From: Bacteroidales bacterium UBA714
GTDB lineage: Bacteria; Bacteroidota; Bacteroidia; Bacteroidales; UBA932
NCBI GenBank assembly: GCA_002298075.1
Contig: DBLW01000145.1
Location: 1-6,721, forward strand
DNA: 6,721 nt
Reading direction: 5' to 3'
Position numbers and translations under genes: made by a program. The notes beneath the pieces were generated by a model. It had not been told where the DNA came from, did no database searches, and saw nothing but the letters and a program-made list of their open reading frames with translations. The first letter of the stretch is position 1. Each line of letters opens with the position of its first letter. This document shows, one piece after another, positions 1-6,083 of this stretch.

Positions 1-214
1 GCAATGATAAAGTCAGGAAAAACTGCCCACACAATACACATGAGAACTATTGTTTACAGCCCACGACAAAAGTCCACCGGACTATTTTGTTATTTGCCCA
101 CGACCTTTAAAGGGTATGGAGAGCCTCCGGCCCCATCGCAGCACGACTTTTCAGAACCATTGATTTTCCGGACCGCATTTTATGGCCTCCGACTTTGGCA
201 GATGCGTCAACAAG

Positions 215-317
215 CCACGTCCACAACCACGACGCCAAGCCACGACGCCAAGCCGAAACACCAATTCACAGCACCAAGCCGAAACATCTATTCACAACAT
301 CAAGCCACAAACCTTCG
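215..317. repeat. Degenerate 13-bp tandem repeat array
   Basis: Two perfect adjacent copies of CCACGACGCCAAG lie at 227-239 and 240-252. They are followed by two copies of a 26-bp unit (253-278 and 279-304) that match at 22 of 26 positions. Each 26-bp unit splits into two 13-mers of the form CCGAAACAyCwAT and TCACArCAyCAAG, so the whole stretch reads as seven or eight degenerate 13-bp units, with a 12-bp first unit (215-226) and a weak last one (305-317). The array ends about 35 bp before the parE promoter. Its function is unknown: it could be neutral replication slippage, or protein- or RNA-binding sites. The repeat itself is directly visible; its exact edges are approximate. Confidence 0.75.
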
Positions 318-352
318 CAAGCCTCCCGAACCTCACAACTGAAATCAGTTCA

Positions 353-382
353 TTGCCATGTCGGGAAAAATTCGTACTTTTG
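353..382 (+). promoter_or_regulatory. parE promoter (Bacteroidota sigma-ABfr type)
   Basis: TTG at 353-355, a 19-bp spacer, then TACTTTTG at 375-382 match the Bacteroidota consensus (TTG/TTTG near -33, TAnnTTTG near -7). Transcription should begin about 5-8 bases after the last G, near 387-390. That leaves a leader of only about 10-20 bases before the parE start. Confidence 0.7.
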
Positions 383-400
383 CATGATTATGTCCTTTAA

Positions 401-2332
401 ATGAATATGGCAACAGAGACGACAAATAACGTTAATTACACAGACGACAACATCAGGACACTTGAAGGAGTCGAGCATATACGCAGAAGACCGGGAATGT
501 ACATCGGACGCCTCGGCAACGGTGAAGACCCGGGAGACGGAATTTATGTCCTGCTGAAAGAAGTGGCCGACAACTCCATAGACGAGTTCTCCGCAGGTTT
601 CGGCAAGCAGATAATAATAAACGTCACTGACAAGGAAGCATCCGTAAGGGACTTCGGACGAGGCATTCCGCTCAATTCTGTCGTCAAGGCCGTAAGCGTG
701 CTTAATACCGGAGGAAAATACGACAGCAAAGGCTACAAGAAATCAGTCGGACTCAACGGAGTCGGACTCAAGGCCGTCAACGCGCTCTCCTCATATTTCT
801 ATGTAGAGGCGTACCGTGACGGACAGAGCGCATATGCGGAATTCAGGGAAGGCAAGCTGACCGACACCGGCATGAGGCCCACTAAAGAGAAGAACGGCAC
901 TTTCGTCAAATTCATACCTGACGACCACATGTTCGTGGACTACATATACCGTATGGAATATGTGGAATCCCTCATCAAGAACTACTCATATCTCAAGAAG
1001 GGACTCAGCCTGAACCTCAACGGCACACAGTACAAATCAGAAAACGGCCTTCTGGACCTTGTGCGCGACAATATGTCAGAAACGCCTCTGTATGAGCCGA
1101 TACACCTTTCCGGAGAAGACATCGAGATTGTCATAACCCATGGCAACAGCTACGGTGAGAATATAGCGTCATTCGTGAACGGACAGAACACCCGCGACGG
1201 AGGAACCCACCTTGCGGCCCTCAGGGAAGCCGTTTCAAAGACACTCAAGGAGTTTTACAAGACCAACTCCAAGAAAGACTTCGCGCCAGAGGACATAAGG
1301 CAGGGAATCATCGGGGCAGTCAGCATACAGATACAGGAACCGAACTTCGAAGGCCAGACCAAGACAAAGCTCGGCTCGACATACATGTGGGAGACCGACA
1401 CGACAAACGAAGACGGCTCACACACATATGACAAAGGCCCTACCATCAGGAGCTTTGTCAACGACTTCGTAAAGACCAACCTTGACAATTATCTTCATAT
1501 CCACAAGGAGATAGTCCCAGTGCTCCAGGAGAAAATCATGTCATCCGAACAGGAGCGCAAGGAAATTTCCGGAATCCAGAAGAAGACAAAGGAAAGGAAC
1601 AAGAGGACAAACGTATATAACAGGAAGCTCCGCGACTGCCGTGTCCACTACAATGACAGGCTGCCGGAAGCAAAGAAGCACCTGAAGGAGCTGACAAGCA
1701 TATTCATCACAGAGGGAGACTCAGCGAGCGGAACCATAACAAAGGCACGCAAGGCTGACACCCAGGCCGTGTTCAGCCTCAGGGGAAAGCCCATCAACTG
1801 CTACAAAGAGAGCCGCAAAAAGGTCGCCGAAAACGAGGAGCTGAATCTTCTTGTCAACGCCCTCGGAGTCGAGGAGGATATGGAGCAGCTCAGGTACAAC
1901 AACATTATCGTTGCTACTGATGCGGATGACGACGGAATGCACATACGCATGCTCGTGCTGACATTCTTCATGAAATATTATCCTGACCTTATCAGAAGAG
2001 GACATGTTCACATTCTCCAGACTCCCCTGTTCAGGGTCAAGAACAAGAAGGACATACGCTACTGCTTCAGCATAGACGAGAAGGAAAAGGCTATCAAAGA
2101 GCTTAAGAGCGGTGTGGAAATCACAAGGTTCAAAGGTCTCGGTGAGATTTCGTCAACAGAGTTCGTGGACTTCATCGGAGAGAACATGAGGCTTGACAAG
2201 GTAAAGCTCAGCGACGAGGAATCCATCGCCGAAATCATGGAGTTCTACATGGGTGACAACACCATAGACAGGCAGAACTTCATCAGGCAGCACCTGCGCA
2301 GCGAGACTGAGCTGGAAGACGTGAACATCTGA
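401..2332 (+). CDS. parE: DNA topoisomerase IV subunit B (ParE-type)
   Basis: This is the ATPase subunit of a type IIA topoisomerase. With ParC it decatenates and relaxes DNA after replication, in the cytoplasm. The 643 residues are full length for the family. The GHKL ATPase domain shows EHIRRRPGMYIG (25-36), the catalytic-Glu/N-box region KEVADNSIDE (53-62; E54, N58), DFGRGIP (84-90) and GLNGVGLKAVNAL (117-129). The transducer domain has GGTH (267-270) and the QTK loop (319-321, Lys contacting ATP). The TOPRIM domain carries EGDSASG (438-444), DADDDG (507-512, metal-binding acids) and KGLGE (578-582). The HIRRRPGMYIG-xLG-G start and the short length favour ParE over the housekeeping GyrB, though the two families are close. 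Two starts are possible, 401 and 407, with no Shine-Dalgarno to decide; 401 is used. parC is not in the window. The gene has its own promoter at 353-382. Confidence 0.92.
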   Translation: MNMATETTNNVNYTDDNIRTLEGVEHIRRRPGMYIGRLGNGEDPGDGIYVLLKEVADNSIDEFSAGFGKQIIINVTDKEASVRDFGRGIPLNSVVKAVSVLNTGGKYDSKGYKKSVGLNGVGLKAVNALSSYFYVEAYRDGQSAYAEFREGKLTDTGMRPTKEKNGTFVKFIPDDHMFVDYIYRMEYVESLIKNYSYLKKGLSLNLNGTQYKSENGLLDLVRDNMSETPLYEPIHLSGEDIEIVITHGNSYGENIASFVNGQNTRDGGTHLAALREAVSKTLKEFYKTNSKKDFAPEDIRQGIIGAVSIQIQEPNFEGQTKTKLGSTYMWETDTTNEDGSHTYDKGPTIRSFVNDFVKTNLDNYLHIHKEIVPVLQEKIMSSEQERKEISGIQKKTKERNKRTNVYNRKLRDCRVHYNDRLPEAKKHLKELTSIFITEGDSASGTITKARKADTQAVFSLRGKPINCYKESRKKVAENEELNLLVNALGVEEDMEQLRYNNIIVATDADDDGMHIRMLVLTFFMKYYPDLIRRGHVHILQTPLFRVKNKKDIRYCFSIDEKEKAIKELKSGVEITRFKGLGEISSTEFVDFIGENMRLDKVKLSDEESIAEIMEFYMGDNTIDRQNFIRQHLRSETELEDVNI

Positions 2333-2345
2333 TTCTCCGGAGCAG

Positions 2346-2389
2346 CAGTGCACATATGGCAGGCATGACACGAATCCTATGCCGCACTG
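2346..2389 (+). other. Possible compound hairpin in the parE-acyltransferase gap
   Basis: In the 106-bp gap, CAGTGC (2346-2351) pairs with GCACTG (2384-2389), and GGCAT (2362-2366) pairs with ATGCC (2379-2383). The two right arms are contiguous and the left arms are separated by a 10-base bulge. The apical loop is 12 bases. No T-tract follows, so it does not look like an intrinsic terminator. No promoter consensus was found in this gap, so read-through from parE into the lipid genes is possible. Confidence 0.3.
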
Positions 2390-2438
2390 ATGCTTACGGT
2401 ACGGATAATGCAGTCGTTCAATCACAAAAACTAAAGAT

Positions 2439-2990
2439 ATGTGGAGAAAATTCTGCGGATGGCTACTCCGCGCAATGGGATGGACCGCGGTTGATCCGGT
2501 AGCCCCTGAAGACAAATGCATAATACTCGGTGTACCGCACACTTCGATATGGGATTTCGTCATCTCATACCTTTATTATGAATCAGTAGGCGGAAAGCCT
2601 TATTGCATGATAAAGGGAGAGTTCTTCAAAGGCCCTCTCGGCTGGCTGCTCAGAAAGCTCGGCGGCATTCCTGTTGACAGGAAAAACGCCACGACAATGC
2701 TCCTGAGCGTAATCAAGGAGATGAAGGAAAAACCCTGTGTGCACCTCGCACTCGCTCCAGAAGGCACTCGTCAGCCGGTGAAACGCTGGAAGACAGGATT
2801 CCATACCATTGCCCGCGAAGTGGGATGTCCGGTCTATCTCGGATATTTCGACTGGGGCACCAAGCGTGTGAGCCGCGGAGAGAAAGTTGAGCTTACTGAT
2901 GATGCAAAAGCCGACATGGCACGCATCCAGCAAATCTACGGGCAAATGCATCTTACCGGAAAACATCCGGAGAAATACGTCACACATTAA
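2439..2990 (+). CDS. PlsC-like lysophospholipid/1-acylglycerol-3-phosphate acyltransferase
   Basis: This is a short (183 aa) member of the PlsC/LPLAT acyltransferase superfamily, which transfers an acyl chain from acyl-CoA or acyl-ACP to an alcohol acceptor, typically lysophosphatidic acid, at the inner membrane. The catalytic HX4D motif is HTSIWD (34-39). Motif II/III-type glycerophosphate-binding signatures are GGIPVDR (75-81) and APEGTR (106-111), followed by the P-V-Y-L-G strand (131-135). An amphipathic/hydrophobic N-terminus (residues 5-15) could associate with the membrane; there is no clear transmembrane segment. It is shorter than typical PlsC (about 240 aa), so the true acceptor is uncertain and it may not be the essential phosphatidate synthase. 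The start at 2439 follows an A-rich stretch without Shine-Dalgarno, usual in this phylum. The stop lies 10 bp before the acyl-CoA ligase start, indicating an operon. Confidence 0.85.
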   Translation: MWRKFCGWLLRAMGWTAVDPVAPEDKCIILGVPHTSIWDFVISYLYYESVGGKPYCMIKGEFFKGPLGWLLRKLGGIPVDRKNATTMLLSVIKEMKEKPCVHLALAPEGTRQPVKRWKTGFHTIAREVGCPVYLGYFDWGTKRVSRGEKVELTDDAKADMARIQQIYGQMHLTGKHPEKYVTH

Positions 2991-3000
2991 AAAAGGACAA

Positions 3001-4710
3001 ATGAACTATTTGTATAAACGCGTGCAGAAATTCCGCGAAAAGAACCTTGATTCTCTCGCCAAGCTGTACGAATACTCGACAACAATTTTCGAGAAGAACC
3101 TATATACGAAATGGGCTGACAGCAAGGAAGGCGGCTACACCTTCGGGCAATTCCGCAAGACATGCGACGGCCTGTCTAAAAAACTGACACAGTACGGCAT
3201 CGGGGCCGGAGACAAAGTGGCCATTCTTTCCCAAAGCATGCCTAACTGGTCCGTTGCTTTCTTCAGCATCGTTCCGTCCGGAAGAATCGCCATCCCGATC
3301 CTTCCGGACAGTTCAGAAAATGAGGTTACCAACATATTGAAGCACTCAGAGAGCAAAGTCATATTCATATCAGAAAGGCTGCTTCCCAAACTCAGCGAAG
3401 AATGCAAGGCCAGCCTGACACTTGTAATAGACATCGACACGTTCGAGGTGCTCAAGTCTGATGACAACAAATTCACATGCGACGGAAAGGTCAGCCTTCC
3501 GATGCCGGACGACATCGCGACCATAATATATACGAGCGGTACTACAGGCAGCGCAAAAGGAGTGGTGCTCAGCCACAGGAACCTGATGTCAAACGTGATT
3601 TCGTCCTATCATACATGCAAGAGGACACAGAAGGACAGGTGGCTGTCAATCCTTCCGATGGCACATACCCTCGAGATGACACTCTGCATGCTCTATCCGA
3701 TGTATTGCGGCGCATGCGTATATTATCTCTCCAAACCGCCTGTGGCATCCATACTGATGAAGGCGCTCAAGACGGTCAAGCCGACCACTATGCTTTCCGT
3801 GCCTCTCATCATCGAAAAAGTCTATAAGTCCAGCATACTTCCTACAATCCAGAAGAGCCGCACCCTGAAATGGATGAACACACACATGAACGGGCTGATG
3901 TGCAAGATAATAGGAATAAAGCTAAAGACCACATTCGGAGGACATATGACATTCTTCGGCATAGGAGGCGCCAAGCTGGACAGTGAAGTGGAGGCTTTCC
4001 TCCTGAAGGCAGGATTCCCGTACGCAATCGGATACGGCCTTACGGAGACATCCCCTCTGCTGAGCTATGCTATGAAAAAGGGACGCACGCCAGGTTCCAT
4101 CGGATATCCTGTAAAGGGCGTCAAACTGAAGTTGCACGACGTTAACCCCGAAACGGGAGAGGGCGAGATTGTGGCAAAAGGTGACAATGTGATGCTCGGC
4201 TACTACAAGGACCCTCAAAGGACAAAAAGCGTATTCACCGAAGACGAGTGGTTCCGCACCAACGACCTTGCGATACAGGATGAGAAAGGGCGCTTCTTCA
4301 TCAAGGGACGCAAGAACAACATGATTCTCGGCCCTTCCGGAGAGAACATCTACCCGGAGGAAATCGAGAATGTTATAAACAATGTTGAGGGAGTGAACGA
4401 ATCCATCGTAGTCGAAAGGAACGGACGTCTTGTCGCCCTTGTGCAGCTTGACGAGAATATGATAAACTGGGACGAGAAGCGCGAGGACAAATTCTACGAG
4501 CAGCTCGACAGTTTCAAGGAGTCCCTGATGAAGAAAGTGAACAAGAATGTCAGCAAGACATCCAAAATCAACTCTGTGGAAGTGATGAAAGAGCCGTTCG
4601 AAAAGACAGCCACATCCAAAATCAGACGCTTCAAATACAAGGATTCAGCCCCTACGGTCGAAGCGGACACCGAGAAAGCGGACAAGAACAAAAGTTCAGG
4701 AGAAGAATAG
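3001..4710 (+). CDS. AMP-forming long-chain fatty acid-CoA ligase (FadD-like)
   Basis: This 569-aa ANL-superfamily enzyme adenylates a fatty acid with ATP and joins it to CoA (or possibly ACP). Core motifs are the P-loop-like TSGTTGSAKG (178-187), GYGLTETSP (344-352), the hinge-region FRTNDL (418-423) and FIKGRKNNMILGPSGENIYPEEIE (433-456), and a C-terminal catalytic lysine K540 in TATSKIRR. The usual TGD of the A7 motif is TND here (N421); the Asp is kept. A hydrophilic Lys/Glu-rich tail of about 20 residues ends the protein. An in-frame ATG exists at 2887, but it lies inside the acyltransferase gene. The start at 3001 follows an A-rich AAAAGGACAA and gives the normal family N-terminus. Adjacency to the acyltransferase suggests activation of exogenous or recycled fatty acids for phospholipid acylation. 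The chain-length preference cannot be read from sequence. Confidence 0.88.
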   Translation: MNYLYKRVQKFREKNLDSLAKLYEYSTTIFEKNLYTKWADSKEGGYTFGQFRKTCDGLSKKLTQYGIGAGDKVAILSQSMPNWSVAFFSIVPSGRIAIPILPDSSENEVTNILKHSESKVIFISERLLPKLSEECKASLTLVIDIDTFEVLKSDDNKFTCDGKVSLPMPDDIATIIYTSGTTGSAKGVVLSHRNLMSNVISSYHTCKRTQKDRWLSILPMAHTLEMTLCMLYPMYCGACVYYLSKPPVASILMKALKTVKPTTMLSVPLIIEKVYKSSILPTIQKSRTLKWMNTHMNGLMCKIIGIKLKTTFGGHMTFFGIGGAKLDSEVEAFLLKAGFPYAIGYGLTETSPLLSYAMKKGRTPGSIGYPVKGVKLKLHDVNPETGEGEIVAKGDNVMLGYYKDPQRTKSVFTEDEWFRTNDLAIQDEKGRFFIKGRKNNMILGPSGENIYPEEIENVINNVEGVNESIVVERNGRLVALVQLDENMINWDEKREDKFYEQLDSFKESLMKKVNKNVSKTSKINSVEVMKEPFEKTATSKIRRFKYKDSAPTVEADTEKADKNKSSGEE

Positions 4711-4737
4711 TTTTTCCCGAATATCTGACATAAAAGA

Positions 4738-4772
4738 AACAGGCTGACTAAAAATGATTTAGTCAGCCTGTT
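4738..4772 (-). terminator. Hairpin terminator of the rpsF-rpsR-rplI operon, possibly bidirectional
   Basis: A perfect 15-bp stem (AACAGGCTGACTAAA, 4738-4752; complement 4758-4772) closes a 5-base loop. Read on the - strand it starts 22 bases after the rplI stop and is followed by TCTTTTATG, a U-rich tract, as expected of an intrinsic terminator. On the + strand it lies 27 bases after the ligase stop but is followed by CCATATT, a poor U-tract. Termination is therefore likely efficient for rplI and weaker or assisted for the ligase. Confidence 0.85.
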
Positions 4773-4794
4773 CCATATTAAAGCCTGTCAAAAA

Positions 4795-5238
4795 TTACTC
4801 AGCGACAACCTCGTACTTGAAAGTACCCTTGACGTCCTTGTAGCATTTTACAGTAGCCTCATATGTTCCGAGCTCTTTTGCAGCCTCGGCAACAGTGATG
4901 TCTTTCTTGTCAACCTCGATTCCGGCAGCAACAAGAGCCTCAGCAAGCTGTGCAGTCGTAACTGAACCATAAATCTTTCCTGTCTCGCTGACCTTTGCGG
5001 AAACCTTTACTACAGTCTCGGCAAGCTTGGCTGCAAGAGCCTCAGCGTCAGCAGTGAACTTCGCAATCTTGTGAGCCCTCTGACGAAGGTTCTCAGCAAG
5101 CACCTTCTTTGCAGAAGCTGTTGCCATGATGGCATAGCCCTGAGGGATAAGATAGTTGACAGCATATCCTGTCTTTACATTGACGATATCGTCCGCGTGG
5201 CCAAGATTAGCCACATCTTTCTTAAGAATAATCTCCAT
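4795..5238 (-). CDS. rplI: 50S ribosomal protein bL9
   Basis: This 147-aa protein has the normal length and organisation of bL9, which binds domain V of 23S rRNA near the L1 stalk and helps keep the reading frame. The N-terminal rRNA-binding domain begins MEIILKKDVANLGHADDIV and contains the conserved VKTGYAVNYLIPQGYA block (about 21-36). A long Ala/Lys-rich connecting helix follows, about 41-75, then the C-terminal domain with GKIYGSVTTAQLAEAL (about 87-102). It is the last gene of the operon, 15 bases after rpsR, and has its own strong Shine-Dalgarno. The hairpin at 4772-4738 follows it. Confidence 0.97.
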   Translation of the reverse strand: MEIILKKDVANLGHADDIVNVKTGYAVNYLIPQGYAIMATASAKKVLAENLRQRAHKIAKFTADAEALAAKLAETVVKVSAKVSETGKIYGSVTTAQLAEALVAAGIEVDKKDITVAEAAKELGTYEATVKCYKDVKGTFKYEVVAE

Positions 5239-5245
5239 ATAGCTG

Positions 5246-5253
5246 TCCTCCTC
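5246..5253 (-). promoter_or_regulatory. Strong Shine-Dalgarno of rplI
   Basis: On the - strand, GAGGAGGA (core AGGAGG at 5252-5247) lies 8 bases before the rplI ATG. It is a near-maximal match to the anti-Shine-Dalgarno, unusual in a phylum where most genes lack one. It supports the ATG at 5238 as the start. Confidence 0.85.
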
Positions 5254-5520
5254 TTATTTCATAAGGTCTGTTACATACGGGAGAAGTGCAAGATGCCTTG
5301 CCCTCTTTACGGCCTGAGCCACTTTCCTCTGGAACTTGAGTGAAGTACCTGTAAGACGGCGAGGAAGGATTTTTCCCTGCTCGTTGAGGAACCTCTTGAG
5401 GAACTCAGCGTCCTTGTAATCCACATATTTGATTCCTGCCTTCTTGAAACGGCAGTATTTCTTCTTTCTGACCTCTACTGTAGGAGGGTTGAGATAACGG
5501 ATTTCATTGTTCTGTGCCAT
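5254..5520 (-). CDS. rpsR: 30S ribosomal protein bS18
   Basis: This 88-aa protein is bS18, which pairs with bS6 on the platform of the 30S subunit near the 3' end of 16S rRNA. The family core is visible: KKKYCRFKK (19-27), the block KILPRRLTGTSLKFQRKV (about 50-67) and AVKRARHLALLPYV (about 70-83). Length is normal, with a short N-terminal extension. The gene follows rpsF after 17 bases and is followed by rplI after 15 bases, the classic S6-S18-L9 operon. It has a strong Shine-Dalgarno (GGAGG), whereas rpsF has none; see the related finding. Confidence 0.97.
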   Translation of the reverse strand: MAQNNEIRYLNPPTVEVRKKKYCRFKKAGIKYVDYKDAEFLKRFLNEQGKILPRRLTGTSLKFQRKVAQAVKRARHLALLPYVTDLMK

Positions 5521-5530
5521 AATTCTTTTT

Positions 5531-5535
5531 CCTCC
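5531..5535 (-). promoter_or_regulatory. Shine-Dalgarno of rpsR
   Basis: On the - strand, GGAGG lies 10 bases before the rpsR ATG, inside the 17-base gap after the rpsF stop. It is a clear ribosome binding site in a genome context where starts are otherwise A-rich, and it fixes the start at 5520. Confidence 0.8.
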
Positions 5536-5537
5536 AA

Positions 5538-5876
5538 TTATTTAGCCTGTTTGTTAGCCCTTCTCTTCTCTGCATAGGCAACTGCGTGCTTGTCCATTGC
5601 GAAAGTAAGGAAACGCATGATTCTCTCGTCGCGGCGATACTGTGTCTCGAGCCTGTCGATAAGCTGTGTGTCAGCCTTGAACTCGATAAGATAATAAAAT
5701 CCTGTGGTCTTCTTCTGGATAGGATAAGCCAGCTGACGCAGACCCCAGTCCTCCTGGTACACGATTTCACCACCCTTTGCAGTGATGTAATCCACGTACT
5801 TTGCTACCGCTTCCTTCATCTGGGCCTCAGACAAAACGGGAGTTGCAATGAAAACGGTTTCGTACTGTTTGATCAT
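5538..5876 (-). CDS. rpsF: 30S ribosomal protein bS6
   Basis: This 112-aa protein is bS6, which binds 16S rRNA as a heterodimer with bS18. The sequence is a typical single ferredoxin-like S6 domain: MIKQYETVFIATPVLSE at the start (strand 1), GGEIVYQEDWGLRQLAYPIQKKTTGFYYLIEF in the middle (about 35-67) and DERIMRFLTFAMDKHA near the end (about 83-98), with a basic tail. It is the first gene of the rpsF-rpsR-rplI operon. The bases before its ATG are A-rich with no Shine-Dalgarno, and a leader hairpin lies about 30 bases upstream. The promoter is at 5977-5947. Confidence 0.97.
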   Translation of the reverse strand: MIKQYETVFIATPVLSEAQMKEAVAKYVDYITAKGGEIVYQEDWGLRQLAYPIQKKTTGFYYLIEFKADTQLIDRLETQYRRDERIMRFLTFAMDKHAVAYAEKRRANKQAK

Positions 5877-5906
5877 TTTGTTTGTAATTAATTGTTTTAT
5901 AATAAA

Positions 5907-5938
5907 TTGCGTCCATCCGCGCAGACCAATCCACGCAA
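5907..5938 (-). promoter_or_regulatory. rpsF leader hairpin, candidate S6:S18 autoregulatory element
   Basis: In the - strand leader, TTGCGT (5938-5933) pairs perfectly with ACGCAA (5912-5907), enclosing 20 bases that are G-rich and may form a weak inner stem (GTCT/GGAT around a GCGC loop). The hairpin begins within a few bases of the predicted transcript start and ends 30 bases before the rpsF ATG; the bases between are A/U-rich. In many bacteria the bS6:bS18 dimer binds a structured element in its own mRNA leader. This hairpin is in the right place, but the known CCG-type signature of that element was not clearly recognised here. Confidence 0.4.
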
Positions 5939-5946
5939 ATGGGCTG

Positions 5947-5977
5947 CAAATATACGAATAATCATTTGATTTTCAAA
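5947..5977 (-). promoter_or_regulatory. rpsF operon promoter (Bacteroidota sigma-ABfr type)
   Basis: On the - strand, TTTG (5977-5974), a 19-bp spacer and TATATTTG (5954-5947) are a perfect match to the Bacteroidota promoter consensus. Transcription should start near 5942-5939, giving a leader of about 65 bases. The -33 element lies in a small inverted repeat, TTTGA-N3-TCAAA (5965-5977). Confidence 0.85.
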
Positions 5978-6052
5978 GTCCCGTCCACGCTTCCCGTCAA
6001 TTTAATTTATGCTAATCCCGAACATTTCAGTTTCTGCAAATTATCATATTAT

Positions 6053-6083
6053 TTTGCCAGATAAGAAAAGAGCACTATATTTG
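6053..6083 (+). promoter_or_regulatory. Promoter of the lipoprotein gene (Bacteroidota sigma-ABfr type)
   Basis: TTTG (6053-6056), a 19-bp spacer and TATATTTG (6076-6083) give another perfect consensus match, divergent to the rpsF promoter. The expected start near 6088-6091 leaves a leader of roughly 100 bases before the ATG at 6188. Confidence 0.8.

Larger units (their letters stand above)
1..400. other. Non-coding region upstream of parE
   Basis: No convincing gene lies here on either strand. The longest open frames (about 70-110 codons, + strand) translate to low-complexity T/P/Q/H/S-rich sequence that comes from the C/A-rich tandem repeat. The repeat period (13 bp, also 26 bp) is not a multiple of three, so no reading frame is kept through it. 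Visible elements are a 10-bp palindrome CCTTTAAAGG at 104-113, a small inverted repeat ACAATA/TATTGT at 31-36 and 48-53, the repeat array at about 215-317, and the parE promoter at 353-382. The + strand is C-rich and G-poor in the repeat part. The upstream gene is outside the window. Confidence 0.7.

Noticed and set aside
104..113. CCTTTAAAGG palindrome as a regulatory operator
   Set aside because: It is a single short A/T-centred palindrome far from the promoter, with no second copy; chance is likely.
215..317. CRISPR array
   Set aside because: The repeats are 13 bp and directly adjacent with no unique spacers of regular length, and no cas gene is nearby.
4..342. 112-codon open frame on the + strand upstream of parE
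   Set aside because: It is low-complexity, T/P/Q/H-rich, passes through a 13-bp repeat whose period breaks reading frames, and shows no recognisable domain. The parE promoter lies just downstream of it.
2153..2563. 136-codon - strand frame spanning the parE 3' end and the following gap
   Set aside because: It is antisense to well-supported parE motifs and the acyltransferase start; no domain or promoter supports it.
2887..3000. In-frame upstream ATG extending the acyl-CoA ligase by 38 residues
   Set aside because: The extension overlaps the acyltransferase gene out of frame and does not resemble the ligase family. The ATG at 3001 lies 10 bp after the acyltransferase stop and gives the expected N-terminus.
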